DNA from: Lucinisca nassula
Taxonomy: Eukaryota > Mollusca > Bivalvia > Lucinida > Lucinidae
DNA length: 64,000 nucleotides
Reading direction: 5' to 3'
Assembly: GCA_963580285.1 (NCBI GenBank)
Contig: OY757011.1
Location: forward strand, 197,053,644 to 197,117,643
The translations under genes were made by a program, and so were the position numbers. This document shows positions 1 to 11,036 of the stretch, piece after piece. Each line of letters begins with the position of its first letter. Within the stretch, counting starts at the first letter, position 1. The notes under the pieces were generated by a model that saw only the letters and a program-made list of their open reading frames with translations, made no database searches and had not been told where the DNA came from.

Positions 1-102
1 TAATTGAAACAAATGAAACTGTCAAAACCTTACACTCATCACACTTACACACCTAATCCAATGTCACTGTTAATTTCTGAATGAAATTTGTATATGGGAA
101 TT

Positions 103-3100
103 TTAGTTAAGTTCATTCAGGTCTCTTAAGTGGGAGGCATGTCTGTAAAATATCTGATTCAGCTTAGATTTTAGCTTCACCCTAGGTCCATATTGGCCTA
201 TAACTGTATACCATTCGTTTTCCCAATTTGAATCGGATTTTCGTTGGTCTCGACGTATAACAAGTACTTTCTGTCCCAAGCGATATCGTTTGTAGTCCTT
301 CCCTGCATGTTTGTCTGCGTTTCGTTTCATGATCGCCTTCTTTCTCGCATCAGTTTCCCTTATTTTGGATGGAGCACTTCCCTTATCAAAGGAAGGAAGT
401 TTATTTCTGATCTGTCTATTAAACAATAATTCACTGGGTGGAACATTTGTGGTACACTGTGGTGTTGTCCTATAGTTTATTAGGAATTTGTATATTTCAG
501 TTTTCCAGTTTTTCTTCTCAAGGCATGCTGCCTGTATCGCTTTTTTCAGACTTTTATTAAAGTTTTCCACTAATCCATTTGCTCGGGCCCAGTATGGGAT
601 AACTCTTCGATGTTTTATTCCATTTTCAGCTAAAAAGTTTCCATTTCATCTGACACAAATTGTCTCCCATTATCAGAAACTAATTCAACTGGATACCCAT
701 GGGCTGCAAAGATTTCGATCAGTCGGTTTATGATAGCAGTAGAAGTTATGCTTTGCATTATTTCAACTTCCGGGTATCTAGAATAGTAGTCCATTAACAC
801 TAAACAGTATTGTCCTCCTTTGAATGGACCTGTAATGTCTATTCCTACTTTTTTCCAAGCCTTATTAGGTAATTCTGTTGGTTGAATTGGTGGGGGGGGG
901 GGGGGCTGACTGGATTTGATAGTCTTTGACATACAGCACAATTTGAGATAAGTCTTTCTACATCATTGGTTACTCCTGCCCACCATAGTTTTTCTCGTAA
1001 AAGAGCTTTAGAGCGATAAATACCTTGGTGTGTTTCATGTAATATTGAAAGGATTCTGTCCCGTAATTTATCAGGTATTATCAGCTTTGTTCCGCGCAGT
1101 AGCAAATTTCCATTTAATGATAGTTCATTGCGCACTTTAAAGTATGGTGTTAAAGTTTTGTCACCGGTTGACCATTTATTTGATTTCAAGCACTGTCTTA
1201 TTTTATGAAACAGTTCATCCTTTGATGATTCCCTGTCAATTTCCTCCAGTGTCATGGCCTTGGGCACTGAATGTTCAGTAACATAATGTATGTACTGTTC
1301 TGCTTCTTCACTCAAATAGTCACTCTGTTCATCCTTTAATGGAGACCTTGATAACTGGTCTGATGCATTCAAAACACCGGGCTGAAATTCTAGCCTGAAT
1401 GTATAAGGCTTTTGACGTAATAACCATTTAGTTATTCTTGCGGGCGGTTTGTGAGTGGGTTTGAAAATACTAATTAATGGTTTATGGTCCGTTAACACTG
1501 TAAAGGTTATTCCATACAGGTAGACATGAAATCGTTCTATACCCCAAGTAACTGCTAACGCCTCGCGTTCAATTTGTGAATATCGTCTCTCAACCGCATT
1601 CAGCGTACGGCTGGCATAGGCTACTGGCCTAAAGTTTCCTTTATGTTTCTGTTCTAGAATGGCTCCAAGCCCTACTGGACTTCCATCGACAATAAGCCTA
1701 GTTTCTGCATCTGAGTCATAGTATGACATAACCTCAGCACTTGTTAATGCCGATTTGAGTGTCTCGAACGCTATTTGTTGTTCTTTGTCCCAACGGAATG
1801 CTTCATTTTTCCGTGTCAATTTCCTTAATGGCTCGCTTATAGTTGCGAACTGAGGTACGAACTTTGAACAATATGACACTAGTCCAAGAAAGGATTTTAC
1901 TTCCTTTACATTTGTTGGCCTTTCTGTTTTCAATACTGCTTGAATTTTGGAGTCCTGTGGTTTTAATCCTTGAGATGTCAATGTATGTCCCATAAATGAA
2001 ATGCTGGTTCTGTTGAAAATACATTTGTCACTATTTAATGTCAGATTTTTGTCTCTTAGTCTCTGCAACACTTTTCTCAAGATTTTATCATGTTCTGTCT
2101 GAGTTTTTGCAAAGATAATTATGTCATCAGATATGTTTTTACATCCTTCAATGTCCTGTAAAGTTTGTTGGATGATCCTTTGATAAGTCTCTGGTGCACA
2201 AGAAATACCAAAATTTAGTCTGCGATATCTGTAAATTCCGTCGTATGTCACAAAATTTGTTATGTCCCTGCTTCCTGGTTCGAGCTCAATTTGTTGGAAG
2301 CCTTGGCGCAAGTCTAACTTACTAAATATCTGTGCGCCATTCATTTCTTCAAGTGTCTCATCAATATTTGGAAGGGGAAAGCGTTCCCTTAATACAGCAG
2401 TATTGGCTTGACGCATATCTATACACAGTCTGATGTCATTATTTTCTTTAGGTACCACCACTAGGGGTGAAAGCCAAGAAGTTGGACCTTCGACTTTTTC
2501 AATTATGTCCTGTTTTAACAGCTCATCTTGTTTTTTTTTCACCTGTTCCCTCATTTTAAACGGCATTTTCCTCGCGGGCTGCGCCACGGGTTGTACATCC
2601 CTGTCGATGTGTAATTTTAGCTGGAAATCCTTCATTTTTCCGAGCCCTTCAAATCGATCTTTGTACTCAGATGATATCGAATCTACATTTCCATTGCTTT
2701 TCTGAGCTTCCGTAGAATTCACACAGAGCTTTATCATTCCTAGATCCATAGCACACTTAAGACCTATTATTGGTTTGCACTGTCCATCAATTATGTGAAA
2801 TAGTAACTTATGCATTTTTCCATTCACTAGTACACTGAAACTAGATACTCCAATTAACTTCAATGGAATTTGTGAGGCATAAGGATATATTTTTGCATTT
2901 GATTTTTCAACTTTTGTAGATGCAGATTTCACAGAATAAATGGTATCCTTATCCATGCAATTTACAGAAGCACCTGAATCAATTAATACTTTCACTGATT
3001 TGCCTTCAATTAAAATTTCAACACTATTTGACTCAAAATTTGTTACCTGAAATACGTGGCCTACACTTAATACATCCTCATTGTGATCACTTTCGTCATT

Positions 3101-3942
3101 ATTTTCAGAATCATTTTCATCCACATAATTAACCTTTTTCTTTATCTTTGATCTGCACATGTGACTAAAATGATTTCTTTTGTGACAAACTGAACAAACG
3201 ACATTTCGCGATCTGTAACACTTATCACCTGTGTGATTTTCATATCCACAACGAAAACAAACTATTTTAGGCTTTCTTGCCGATTTAGGCTGTGTACGGG
3301 GATGATACTGCTTTCTTTTGGGCTTGAATTTGTCGGTTTTGTAAGCATACTCCTCTTTTTCCCGTGTATCGCCGCTGTGTACCAGGCTCTTTTTCTCTTG
3401 TGCCATTTTACTACTGTGAAGATCTGCCAAGTCTGAAGCTCGTGAGATTTCCTGTATTTTTGTGAGGGTCAAGTCTTTTTCTTTTACGAACTTTTTTCTG
3501 AGTTCATTTGACTGACAACTGTCCACAATTTGGTCCCTAATCATGTCATTTAAAGTGTTGTCAGCGTAATCACATGAAATAGCCATTTTCTTTAGTCGTA
3601 TGATGTAATTGTCCATGTTTTCATCCTTTTCTTGTTTACAGGATCTGAAAGCATGTCTTTCATAAGCTATATTCTTCTGTGGCTTGAAATAATTTGATAA
3701 TTTCTCTTTTACTTGAGAATAATTATTTTCTCTAAATTTCCTAGAGTCTCAAAAATGTCCTGTACTTCCTCTCCTGCCAGGTGTAATAACATAGCCTTTT
3801 TCTGCTCATCTTTTGTAACACCACTGGCAATTATGTAATAATCAAATTTGAGGTACAATTCCCAGGATTTGTCTAAGTTGGTATTTTCACCTATCACCTT
3901 AAACAGCGGTGGAGTTGGCATGTCCAGTTTGGATGCCATCAT
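103..3942 (-). pseudogene. gag-pol of Ty3/gypsy element, three frameshifts
   Basis: Retrotransposon polyprotein for reverse transcription and integration. The gag start is at 3942; the frame breaks near 3740 and continues in a 923-codon frame (3616-845, open somewhat further upstream). In that frame: two CCHC zinc knuckles (C120-C133, C141-C154), aspartic protease DSG at D213, RT with D400/D435 and an SDD box at D497-D498, RNase H D644, D710 and D753, then the integrase HHCC finger (H860, H863, C893, C896). A poly-G run (plus strand, about 890-906) shifts the frame. The integrase core continues at 941-630 with DITGP and DNGRQF motifs, shifts again near 625-640, and ends at 570-103, the catalytic Glu falling in the ANGLVEN stretch at the shift. 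Order PR-RT-RH-INT is standard for Ty3/gypsy. Not translatable as it stands. Confidence 0.9.
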
Positions 3943-4045
3943 TCACGAACTTTGGAAGTTAGTTGTCACCAAAAAAATCCACCAAAATCCGCGGAGAATA
4001 GACTTCTGCAAAATTATTGTAAACCAATAGGCTGCCAAAAATTAT

Positions 4046-4118
4046 GTTCCTTTGAACAATACTCCATTATCTCTTTTAAACATGTTCCTTTGAACAATTA
4101 AAAACAGTTCCTTTGAAC
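4046..4118. repeat. Three copies of a 12-bp hairpin-like motif in the gypsy leader
   Basis: GTTCCTTTGAAC occurs at 4046-4057, 4084-4095 and 4107-4118, between the PBS and gag. Each copy has GTTC/GAAC ends able to pair. Position suggests a leader RNA function such as packaging, dimerisation or translation control, but this is inference. Confidence 0.75.
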
Positions 4119-4149
4119 TGGAATAAATCTCTAAGTTTCCTTTTTCAGT

Positions 4150-4166
4150 ATCCCATCCTCGTCGCC
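4150..4166 (-). promoter_or_regulatory. Primer-binding site of the gypsy element
   Basis: Read on the minus strand, the LTR ends ATTACA and is followed after a few bases by TGGCGACGAGGATGGG. A TGG start just inside the LTR is the usual PBS form; I cannot name the tRNA with confidence. Confidence 0.65.
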
Positions 4167-4172
4167 AAAATA

Positions 4173-4370
4173 TGTAATGTTCTTTAATACTAGCAGCTAG
4201 TGTAAAGACAGTGAAAACACGTCTTGTTAGTTCTACAGTTTAATCTATTCTAAAGACCAAGCATGCAACAACATACATACAATTATAACAATGTCAAGTT
4301 TAATTAAAGTTAGGACCTACAGGGGTGTATACCACACATTCTCATATAACTGCTCTAGCAAGATATTACA
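4173..4370 (-). repeat. 5' LTR (198 bp)
   Basis: On the minus strand the segment begins TGTAAT and ends ATTACA, a matched pair of LTR termini. Its inner side is followed by the PBS, its outer side by PLE sequence. The sister LTR is outside the window, so boundaries rest on termini and context. Confidence 0.75.
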
Positions 4371-4614
4371 GACATCATGAAGTCTCTCTCATAACAAAAA
4401 GAAAAAAAAAGTGGTGAGCAATTAGTACCCATCGGAATACCCACAACTTGTCTAAATATCTTAGTACCAAATCTGTTGTAAATATTGTCAAGTAGAAAGG
4501 TGAGAGCTTCAGACACTTTCTAAAATTACCATAAAGTATAATTTCTATGCTCTTCAAAAGTGAAAAAAAATCATTTCTTACATTACATGCAAAGTAGAAG
4601 AAAAACAAAGATCA
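4371..4614 (-). pseudogene. Penelope-like RT fragment (target of the gypsy insertion)
   Basis: Minus-strand translation gives broken pieces matching the central RT of the other PLE copies here (ACNVRN near the start, then motifs around the VGIPMG region in shifted frames). It stops abruptly at the gypsy LTR. It lies directly downstream of another PLE 3' UTR in the same orientation, i.e. two partial PLE units in tandem. Confidence 0.7.
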
Positions 4615-5590
4615 GGAATCGATACAATTAACTTACTCCGCCCATCAAAGACACCAAAGGGAAAGAAACACAAACATAAAGCGACCAGACCATAATTGAA
4701 ACCTAAACAAAGGATGGCCATAAGGACAGTTACTTTCCCACAAAATGGCCAAATGGCCATCCAAAATAAAAAGACACAAGTGATACACACAGTAAGTAGT
4801 AACAAACAACAACATAAATAAACCGCCACAGAAGAACCGCCTTGGAACGGTCAGTGGAAAGAATTCCACTGGGGGGGGGCTTAAATCGATTTTACATGAC
4901 CATAATCCTCGCCCTTATCTCTGTCGCGGTATACACTAATTTTGTTTAGTCCGCATGAAGGCTTCCTAACTCGTCAGTGTAACATCTCCGAGAACATACA
5001 AATAAAAAAACTACTGAGATGAAACAAGGTTGAGGACTCGACAGCATACAGCAGAATTGCTGGAGCAAAAGAAAACCATCAGTTAGACTCCGAGGGGCCC
5101 GACAAAAGACGGAGCATTAGGCGCCAACCAACATAAAGAATACTAAAATAAAATAAAATTCCATTTATGTTTTTACGCTGGAACCGTCATATAATCTTAA
5201 GCCCGACCCACCGGTGTGCAATCAAAGAGGGAAGCAAAGTTGCCAACCGTGATTCGGTTAACCACCATGCATGCAGTCTGTTTGATAATATTGATGGTGT
5301 ACCCAATCTTTATATATCGACGAACGGTTTTACGAAATTGGGTACTAAAGTCATTACAGGCATGTATTTTTCTAAATTTATATACTAAGTCACCATATAA
5401 TTCGGGTTTCGACAGGCCTCGTAGCAGAAGTGTTTTAAGTCCAACATTGAATTTCGAAACCAAAGCAGAATGACGTCTATAAACCAAAGCAGAATGACGT
5501 CTATAAAACTTAGAAAAGGCTTAACGTAGTTTATGATACCGATACCCCTGGTTAAGAAGTTTAGCGGTTAATAATTTATTAACCTGTTAT
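4615..5590 (-). pseudogene. Penelope-like element: RT C-terminus and 3' UTR
   Basis: From about 5590 to 5197 the minus strand encodes the PLE C-terminal region (YRRHSALVSKFNVGLKTL, then ELYGDLVYKFRKI), followed by the long 3' UTR seen in every PLE copy here, including a poly-C stretch near 4871-4879. A 24-bp stretch near 5465-5510 is tandemly duplicated, adding a repeat of the YRRHSAL codons. N-terminal and central domains are missing. Confidence 0.8.
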
Positions 5591-5939
5591 TAACCTGCAA
5601 GCCTTTTTTGTTCACAACATTTATAGCAATGCTTTTTTTACGGCGCCAATGAACAGTGACGGAAACCGTGATATGGGGTACATAGAACAAATTGAATGTG
5701 TTTGAATATGGTACACACTTGCATATGTTCGGTATATTTATTTACAATAATTTCTGCCCATGCGAATTTTGAGATGTAAATACCATAAGCACTGGTCCAG
5801 GGTGGGTACTGAAATCAAGTCTCACGAGAAGAGCTGGGCTCTTTCATTGAGGGTATGGTATAGATGTGCCGCTGGTATGCCGTCATTTTTATCTTGTATA
5901 CATATCAATGGGCAGGGTTTCCGCACTCATTGTAAATGA
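5591..5939. other. Intergenic, nothing recognised
   Basis: AT-rich spacer between two PLE 3' remnants. No open frame, RNA or clear repeat structure seen. Confidence 0.6.
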
Positions 5940-6515
5940 CAAAATAGAAGTGAATACAATGATCAGAAATCCATACAATTAACCCACAGCTTCCACCAGA
6001 GTCACCAAAGGGAAAGAATCACAATCATTTAACAACTAGACCCTTATGGAAACATCAATAGCGGAAAGCCAAAATGATAGATACTTTCCAAGAAAATGTT
6101 CCAATTGGCTATCCAAAACAAAATAATATAAGCGATACACACACTCAAAGACAAGCCATATAAAAAAAAAAAAAAAAAAGAGAACAAAAGAATTAAATGA
6201 GGACTCGACAGCTTGATTTAGACCCTGGTGGGCCCGACCAGAGACTGAATACCAGGTACCAACCGACATAACCTAAAATTTAGGTAGCCGTCATTGAATA
6301 TGAGACGTGTATTTAAAGAGGGAAGCACAGTTATCAGCCGTGATTGGGTTAAATACAATGCATAAAGTCTGTCATATAACATTTATGTTGTATCCAATCT
6401 TTTTATATCGAATAATGATTCAACCAAATTAGGTACTGAAATCATTGCAAGAATTTAATTTTTATGAATTTATATACAAAGTCACCATAAAATTCGAGTA
6501 CCGATAGGCATTGTA
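5940..6515 (-). mobile_element. Penelope-like element 3' remnant
   Basis: Minus-strand PLE 3' UTR (5940-6290) plus a decayed C-terminal coding portion (6290-6515) matching the copies at 4615-5590 and 28200-28600. Interrupted by an A-rich tract at 6161-6179. No usable frame remains. Confidence 0.75.
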
Positions 6516-6694
6516 AGGCATGGAGGTCATGTTACGGTAACACGCAACTTTACAATAAATTATTACAAACAAGTTGGCTACTTTCAAAAAGCATCCAATA
6601 GGTTTGGTCTTGTCAGTCTACATTCTGATTTGAGCCAGCTGATATCATTATCCCACTTAATGCATTTTTTGAATAAAAATAATAAACTTTAGTA

Positions 6695-7261
6695 CACAAC
6701 GTGAATATAAAATTTCGGAGCCTGTGACCTTGGTATCAGTGATGAGTATTCTGTGGTAAATTGTTTAACGCCATGCCAAGTATAAACTAAATGTAACTTA
6801 CATATGGTTTACACATGTAGAGCACAAAACTTAACCAAACGAAAATGTAAACCGAATGTTTCAAAGGGTCATATATTTGGTGGAAAGTAATTCTCGAAAC
6901 TTAAGGCACATCTTCACATCTTAGCCGTACTACATACACATTTTAGGCTTGATCGGATGAAAACTGTATAGTATAGTATAGTATAGTATAGTATAGTATA
7001 GTATAGTATAGTATAGTATAGTATAGTATAGTATAGTATAGTATAGTATAGTATAGTATAGTATAGTATAGTATAGTATAGTAGTTATACGGAAACGAAA
7101 AAAAAAAGTTTACGAACGGACGGACCAACCCCAAAACTTAATACGACCGTTTTTTTTTTTTTTTTTTTTTCTTTTTTTGTTGTTGTTGTTGTTGTTTTTC
7201 AAACGGGCATATAAAAAGATTTTCCTAAGTCATCAGGCCTTCTATAGGGCCTTGGTTATCT
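6695..7261. other. Spacer with pentanucleotide microsatellite
   Basis: No gene. About 118 bp of (GTATA)n at 6965-7083, then a T-run at 7150-7170 and (GTT)n. The open frame across the microsatellite is an artefact of the repeat. Confidence 0.8.
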
Positions 7262-7570
7262 ATTTCATTTGTTGTTAACGTCCCTGTTAACACTGTGTCT
7301 TTTTTTAGACATTGCTCCCAATTTTGTGGGGCTTTTACTCAGTACTGAGATAAAACGGCCAGATAAAACTCCTTCTCAAGCCCTTTCGCCCAATGGAACT
7401 AAATGATTGAAATGCACGAACGGTCCGACTCAAGCCACTTTTCCTGGGCAGGCTTAGAACTTCTAGGCGATTTAACACTACTCATGTGCGGCCGGTATAA
7501 GCTCTGCGTGGACGCATCATGCAGCCCAATCTATTCCTTCAATCCCCGATGGACGGGGGCCGATCAGACC
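7262..7570 (-). mobile_element. SINE-epsilon, diverged copy
   Basis: Reverse-oriented and divergent copy of the repeat described at 9441-9746: AACGTCCCTGTTAACAC near the tail side, TGCATGATGC-type sequence near 7515, and a GGGGG-bounded head near 7555. Confidence 0.7.
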
Positions 7571-8093
7571 TTGGGGCAATATATTGGACTGCATGAGCTG
7601 AAACCGACCGAACTTTGAAGTATTGCTGAACCGCCTAGGAAGATCTAAGCCTGTCCAGACAAAGTGCTGCGAACCAGACTGTATCTTAAACCTCGGCAGT
7701 TTCTTTGAGCTAAAACCTGAAATTTGCAATCCTTTTGTATATCTTTCTGGATCACAATTTAATTGTAAAAGAAACTGATTAGTAAAACGTCAAGTATTGA
7801 GTGGAAATAAAGAACACCACTCTCGGCTTATCAGATACAATAGCTCCCATCGAATGCGCCAAAAAGTCTTTTAACAACTCAGTCTGTAACTGGTGGCAGG
7901 TCACTTTGTAGTCATGAAGTGTTTGAACAGAAACTATTGCTATTTGTGCTGGGCTCAAAAACAATAAACAACGACCCATCAACGTTATGACTTTGTTTTG
8001 CTCCCGAAATATTTTATATATTTGGAAGAGTTAGAACCTTCGACCTTGGCACTGACGTTTATTCTAGCAGCAAAGACATGAAAATGTTTTTAC
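7571..8093. other. Intergenic, nothing recognised
   Basis: No credible gene. From about 7970 onward it belongs to the inverted-duplication arm; 7571-7965 has no counterpart in the right arm. Confidence 0.6.
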
Positions 8094-8110
8094 ACACTCA
8101 GCGATCTTTT

Positions 8111-8329
8111 TTATGTTTGGTTTTACGATCCCTTCAAGATTATTTCACTCACACCAAGCCGATCGTTAATCAGAGGTGAGCGAAAACTGGAGTACCCGAT
8201 GAAAAACCTCCTGACCTTCCGTTGCAGAAATTCTCATTATGTGACCTGAGCCATGCTCAAACCTACAGCGTTGAGAGACCTAATGATTAAGAGTCAGCAC
8301 TCTTATCCACTAGGCCACGGAGGCCCGTT
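8111..8329 (-). mobile_element. SINE-alpha (tRNA-Lys-like head)
   Basis: Minus-strand retroposon with a tRNA-like head at its right end: box A-like GGCCTAGTGG, CTCTTA anticodon-loop region resembling tRNA-Lys(CTT), box B-like GGTTTGAGC. A conserved body carries GGGTACTCCAGTTTTCGC and GATTAACGATCGGC. Target duplications of about 16 bp, AGCGATCTTT core, flank it (8094-8110, 8330-8345). The same insertion exists in the right arm at 25790-26009. The body may belong to a broadly conserved SINE domain family such as Meta; untested. Confidence 0.85.
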
Positions 8330-8467
8330 ACACCCAGCGATCTTTATAAATGAGGACAAATAACGTTCTCTGTCTTTCCAACATTTACATATACGTATTA
8401 TTAGAGCTATCCGCGTAGCGAAAGATGTTCATAATATATAAATCTGTTCCTATATGTGTGAAGTAAA

Positions 8468-8784
8468 CTTTGCAAGTTTTGTTTATTTGTATTTAACGGC
8501 CCAGTCAACACTGATTTGGGTCATGTTTGGGCCTGTCAGTGTACCTATCCACGCTTTTCCTGAGCAGGCTTATCCGTTAGCGGTTTACCAGTTCAGTGCA
8601 CATTCTGTCGATAAAAACTGACCCCTGCCCCTCCTGAAACAGTGGAAGGGAGAGAATGACTTGAGAAAAGATTTCATAATCAATCTCCACGAAAGATTGT
8701 TGCTGACCCCGGTAAGTATCGAACCCGAGTCTTCCTTATCACCAATCAGACTGCATCCGACTGAGCTACCGCAGCCAGCCACAC
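8468..8784 (-). mobile_element. SINE-gamma (tRNA-derived)
   Basis: tRNA-like head on the minus strand near 8700-8784: box A-like TAGCTCAGTCGG and box B-like GGGTTCGATAC. The body contains ACTGGTAAACCGCT and a tail ending in an AAATACAAATAAAC-type sequence. Its mirror copy is 25352-25640, so it predates the inverted duplication. Confidence 0.8.
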
Positions 8785-8879
8785 TTTGTGAGTAGTAGTA
8801 GTTATGTTCTGTGGTTTTTCGTTTCCATAGCCCCATGGACTTACTCCATAATGGCATTGCAAGACGTAAAATTTGCGAA

Positions 8880-9146
8880 AATGACTGCGACTGTTATAAG
8901 TTCCCCATAAGGGATATAGATACGCCTTAAGGGGGTGGGGCTACTCCTGCAAAAGTAGTTTCTCTTTGGATATGTCTAAGGGGTATACTCTAAAAGGAAA
9001 GAATTTGCTCCTGGGGAGCAAATTCTTCCCTTTTAGAGTAGACCCCTTGAGGAGCAAATTCTTTCCCTTTTACAGTAGACTCATTTTTTCAGTTGGACAG
9101 AGCCAACAGAGTAGCAACCATAAGGTCCTTAAAGTTGTATTTCCAT
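8880..9146. repeat. MITE-B with palindromic core
   Basis: Contains an inverted repeat, TACTCTAAAAGGAAAGAATT against AATTCTTCCCTTTTAGAGTA, centred near 9020, plus a third half-copy at 9045-9085. Related hairpins occur at 25050-25150, 59503-59572 and 61985-62033. No coding capacity. Confidence 0.7.
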
Positions 9147-9259
9147 CACGAAATCATGCCTATAGAATTGTGATCCCCTTTAATATGTTCTATAAAAGGG
9201 TTATCCTTTGGACGCAAGGAATACACCACAGAACTGAAAAATATGGTGTGCACACGTTT

Positions 9260-9313
9260 TCTGGGCCAGACTAGCTAGTTTTGGCCAATTAGGCCTCATC
9301 AGTGGCCCTGAGA
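9260..9313 (-). ncRNA. Type-I hammerhead ribozyme, core mutation
   Basis: Minus strand: stem I strands GGGCCA/TGGCCC, core CTGATGA, stem II GGCC-loop-GGCC, palindromic stem III CTAGCTAG, then TC at the cleavage site (between 9269 and 9268). The required GAAA reads AAAA here: the invariant G12 is changed, so this copy should be inactive. Confidence 0.85.
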
Positions 9314-9440
9314 TATTTTCAAAATTCCACAATGGAATCAATGATCCCAAAGGACAAGAGAATATAATCTACACTATGATGTAGGGCAGGGAGACGTTTT
9401 ACCACCGCCACACATTCCCACACACCAGTTGTAGTGAAGT

Positions 9441-9746
9441 TTTTGTTTGTTTGTTTGATTTAAGGTTTAACGTCCCCGTCAACACTGTAAAGGTCATTTG
9501 CGAGACGTTGCTTCCAATTTTGTGGGACTTTTACCCGACATTGAGATGAAATGACGTCTCAAGCCCTGTCGCCCAATGAAACCAATAGGGTTTATTAGCA
9601 TGGACGGTCCGCCTCGCACCGCGGTTCCTGGACAGGCTTAGATCCTCTAAGCGGTTTACCAGTACTAGTGTGCGGGCCGGATTCAGCTCTGCGTGGAAGC
9701 CTCATGCAGCCCATATATTTCTTCAAGCCCCTATGAGCGGGGGCGG
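9441..9746 (-). mobile_element. SINE-epsilon inserted in the retrozyme
   Basis: Flanked by an 11-bp target duplication TGTAGTGAAGT (9430-9440, 9747-9757). Tail TTTGTTTGTTTG on the left (minus orientation). Features shared with other copies: ACTGGTAAACCGCTTAGAGG, TTTCATTGGGCGACAGGG and GACGGGGACGTTAAACC on its own strand. I see no clear tRNA head. Absent from the mirror position in the right arm, so it is younger than, or lost after, the duplication. Confidence 0.85.
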
Positions 9747-9837
9747 TGTAGTGAAGTAAAATATGTTCTATAGAAGGGCTATCCTTTGGAAGCAAGGAAT
9801 ACACCGCAGAACTGAAAAATATGGAGTGTACATGTTT

Positions 9838-9891
9838 TCTGGGCCAGACTAGCTAGTTTCGGCCAATTAGGCCTCATCAGTGACCCTCAGA
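9838..9891 (-). ncRNA. Type-I hammerhead ribozyme, intact core
   Basis: Minus strand: stem I outer TCT/AGA and inner GGGTCA/TGGCCC pairs separated by a GA bulge, CTGATGA, stem II GGCC/GGCC with TAATT loop, GAAA, palindromic CTAGCTAG stem III, TC then cleavage (between 9847 and 9846). All invariant core bases are present. The self-complementary stem III suggests dimer-assisted folding. Confidence 0.92.
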
Positions 9892-10440
9892 TATTTTCAA
9901 AATTCCACAATGGAATCAATGATCCCAAAGGACAAGAAAATATAATCTACACTTTTATATAGTAAAGCTCGGATTTGCAGGGGTATACATTAATTTCCGT
10001 ATTCATGCTCTGAGACACTAGATTGTGGGTACTCGATAGAATCGCCTCGTCGAGGCGTTTCTGTCGACTCCCCGCAATCTATGTTTTGAGCAAAAAAGGC
10101 AAATATTCCAAATTTTCTTTTTAAAATTTCTTTTTCTTTGGCCAAAAAATGACAATGTATTTGTATAGGTGTGTTTCGAAATACGGTAAAAATGGTAGAC
10201 TAACTGCCACACCTGCCAGGTGTATCCATTTCCCTTAATAACATTGGATTTGAAACGCTTGCTTTTCAGTCTGTTTCACTATTCAGACAGGCTGTTTCCT
10301 GTAATTGCACTTTAGTATTGCATCATCGTTAAAGCTGATTGGTTGATCGCGTCACGTGCCCCTCCATGGAACAGTTACAATCTGGTCATTAGACCCGGTT
10401 TGCCCGCCTCATGGTGACCAAACCAATAAAAACTGATTTA

Positions 10441-11036
10441 CATGAAGTTAGCGCACATGTCAATATCGAATAACATCGGCACACAGCTCCTCGGCGTTGA
10501 TCGCGCATGTTAACCGTTTAATATCAACAGTTATATAATGCCAAACTAACTCCCTACTTATGTTGGGTTGCTTTGTTAGCTCCAGACACAAACATATTGA
10601 AGTGGCTAGGTTTTATAAATGCATTATGTCATTGTTCTGGTGTTACATGTATATTTTGAATTTATTCTTCACATAAATGTCCAACTAAACTATCCAGGAA
10701 ATGATATAATCGGATGATGTAGCAAACACAAGACACCATAGAAACATTTTGTTGTTGTTGTTGTTGTTGTACTTGTGTTTTACACCATGGTACTGCTCTC
10801 GGAAGATAAGTTGACAGTGACGTGAAAGAATAAACTACCACAGGCAGGTTTGGCAGGTTGTACCGTTATCATTATCATACCCATCATTGGCTGGCAGGAC
10901 AGACTATACCGTTATACTAATCATTACCGAAGCGCCGTTACCCTTTGGCGATAGTGGACAATGCTTAATAACAAAAACATTCGCTGACGTCACTCTCAAC
11001 TTATCCTCCGACAGCAGTACACAGCTTCATGGTCAC
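10441..11036. other. Intergenic, nothing coding
   Basis: No gene seen. Short (GTT)n at 10751-10769. Ends at the target site of the next SINE (AGCTTCATGGTCA). Confidence 0.6.

Larger units (their letters stand above)
1..4370 (-). mobile_element. Ty3/gypsy LTR retrotransposon, 3' end beyond the window
   Basis: One minus-strand element: 5' LTR (4173-4370), primer-binding site, leader, then gag-protease-RT-RNase H-integrase coding sequence ending at 103. The 3' LTR is not seen in bases 1-102, so it lies outside the window or is lost. The outer edge abuts a PLE reverse-transcriptase fragment at 4371, so the element landed in an older PLE copy; the bases GACAT at 4371-4375 are the expected target duplication, untestable without the left flank. 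Conventional domain order. Disabled by three frameshifts. Confidence 0.9.
9186..9955 (-). mobile_element. Hammerhead retrozyme (tandem pair), with SINE insertion
   Basis: Minus-strand unit with two hammerhead motifs in direct repeat. Removing the SINE insertion (317 bp including one target-site copy) leaves about 261 nt between cleavage sites, close to the 249-nt monomer at 24616-24864. Non-autonomous: no protein coding. Confidence 0.8.
9147..10195 (+). mobile_element. MITE-A, interrupted by a retrozyme
   Basis: Left end CATCACGAAATCATGCC (9147) and right end near 10175-10195 are inverted repeats, as in the uninterrupted copy at 58654-58933. Internal palindrome at 10023-10085 centred on GCCTCGTCGAGGC. 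The element is split by the ribozyme-bearing unit at about 9186-9955. Confidence 0.75.
6565..10440. repeat. Left arm of a large inverted duplication
   Basis: Blocks at 6565-6694, about 7970-10195 and 10200-10440 are the reverse complement, in the matching order, of 26745-26608, 26150-24280 and 21045-20800. The arms share the same SINE, MITE and retrozyme insertions, so they were copied after those insertions. Left-arm-only: 6700-7965 and the SINE at 9441-9746. Confidence 0.85.

Noticed and set aside
6943..7134. Open frame of repeated YTILY-type residues
   Set aside because: It simply translates the (GTATA)n microsatellite.
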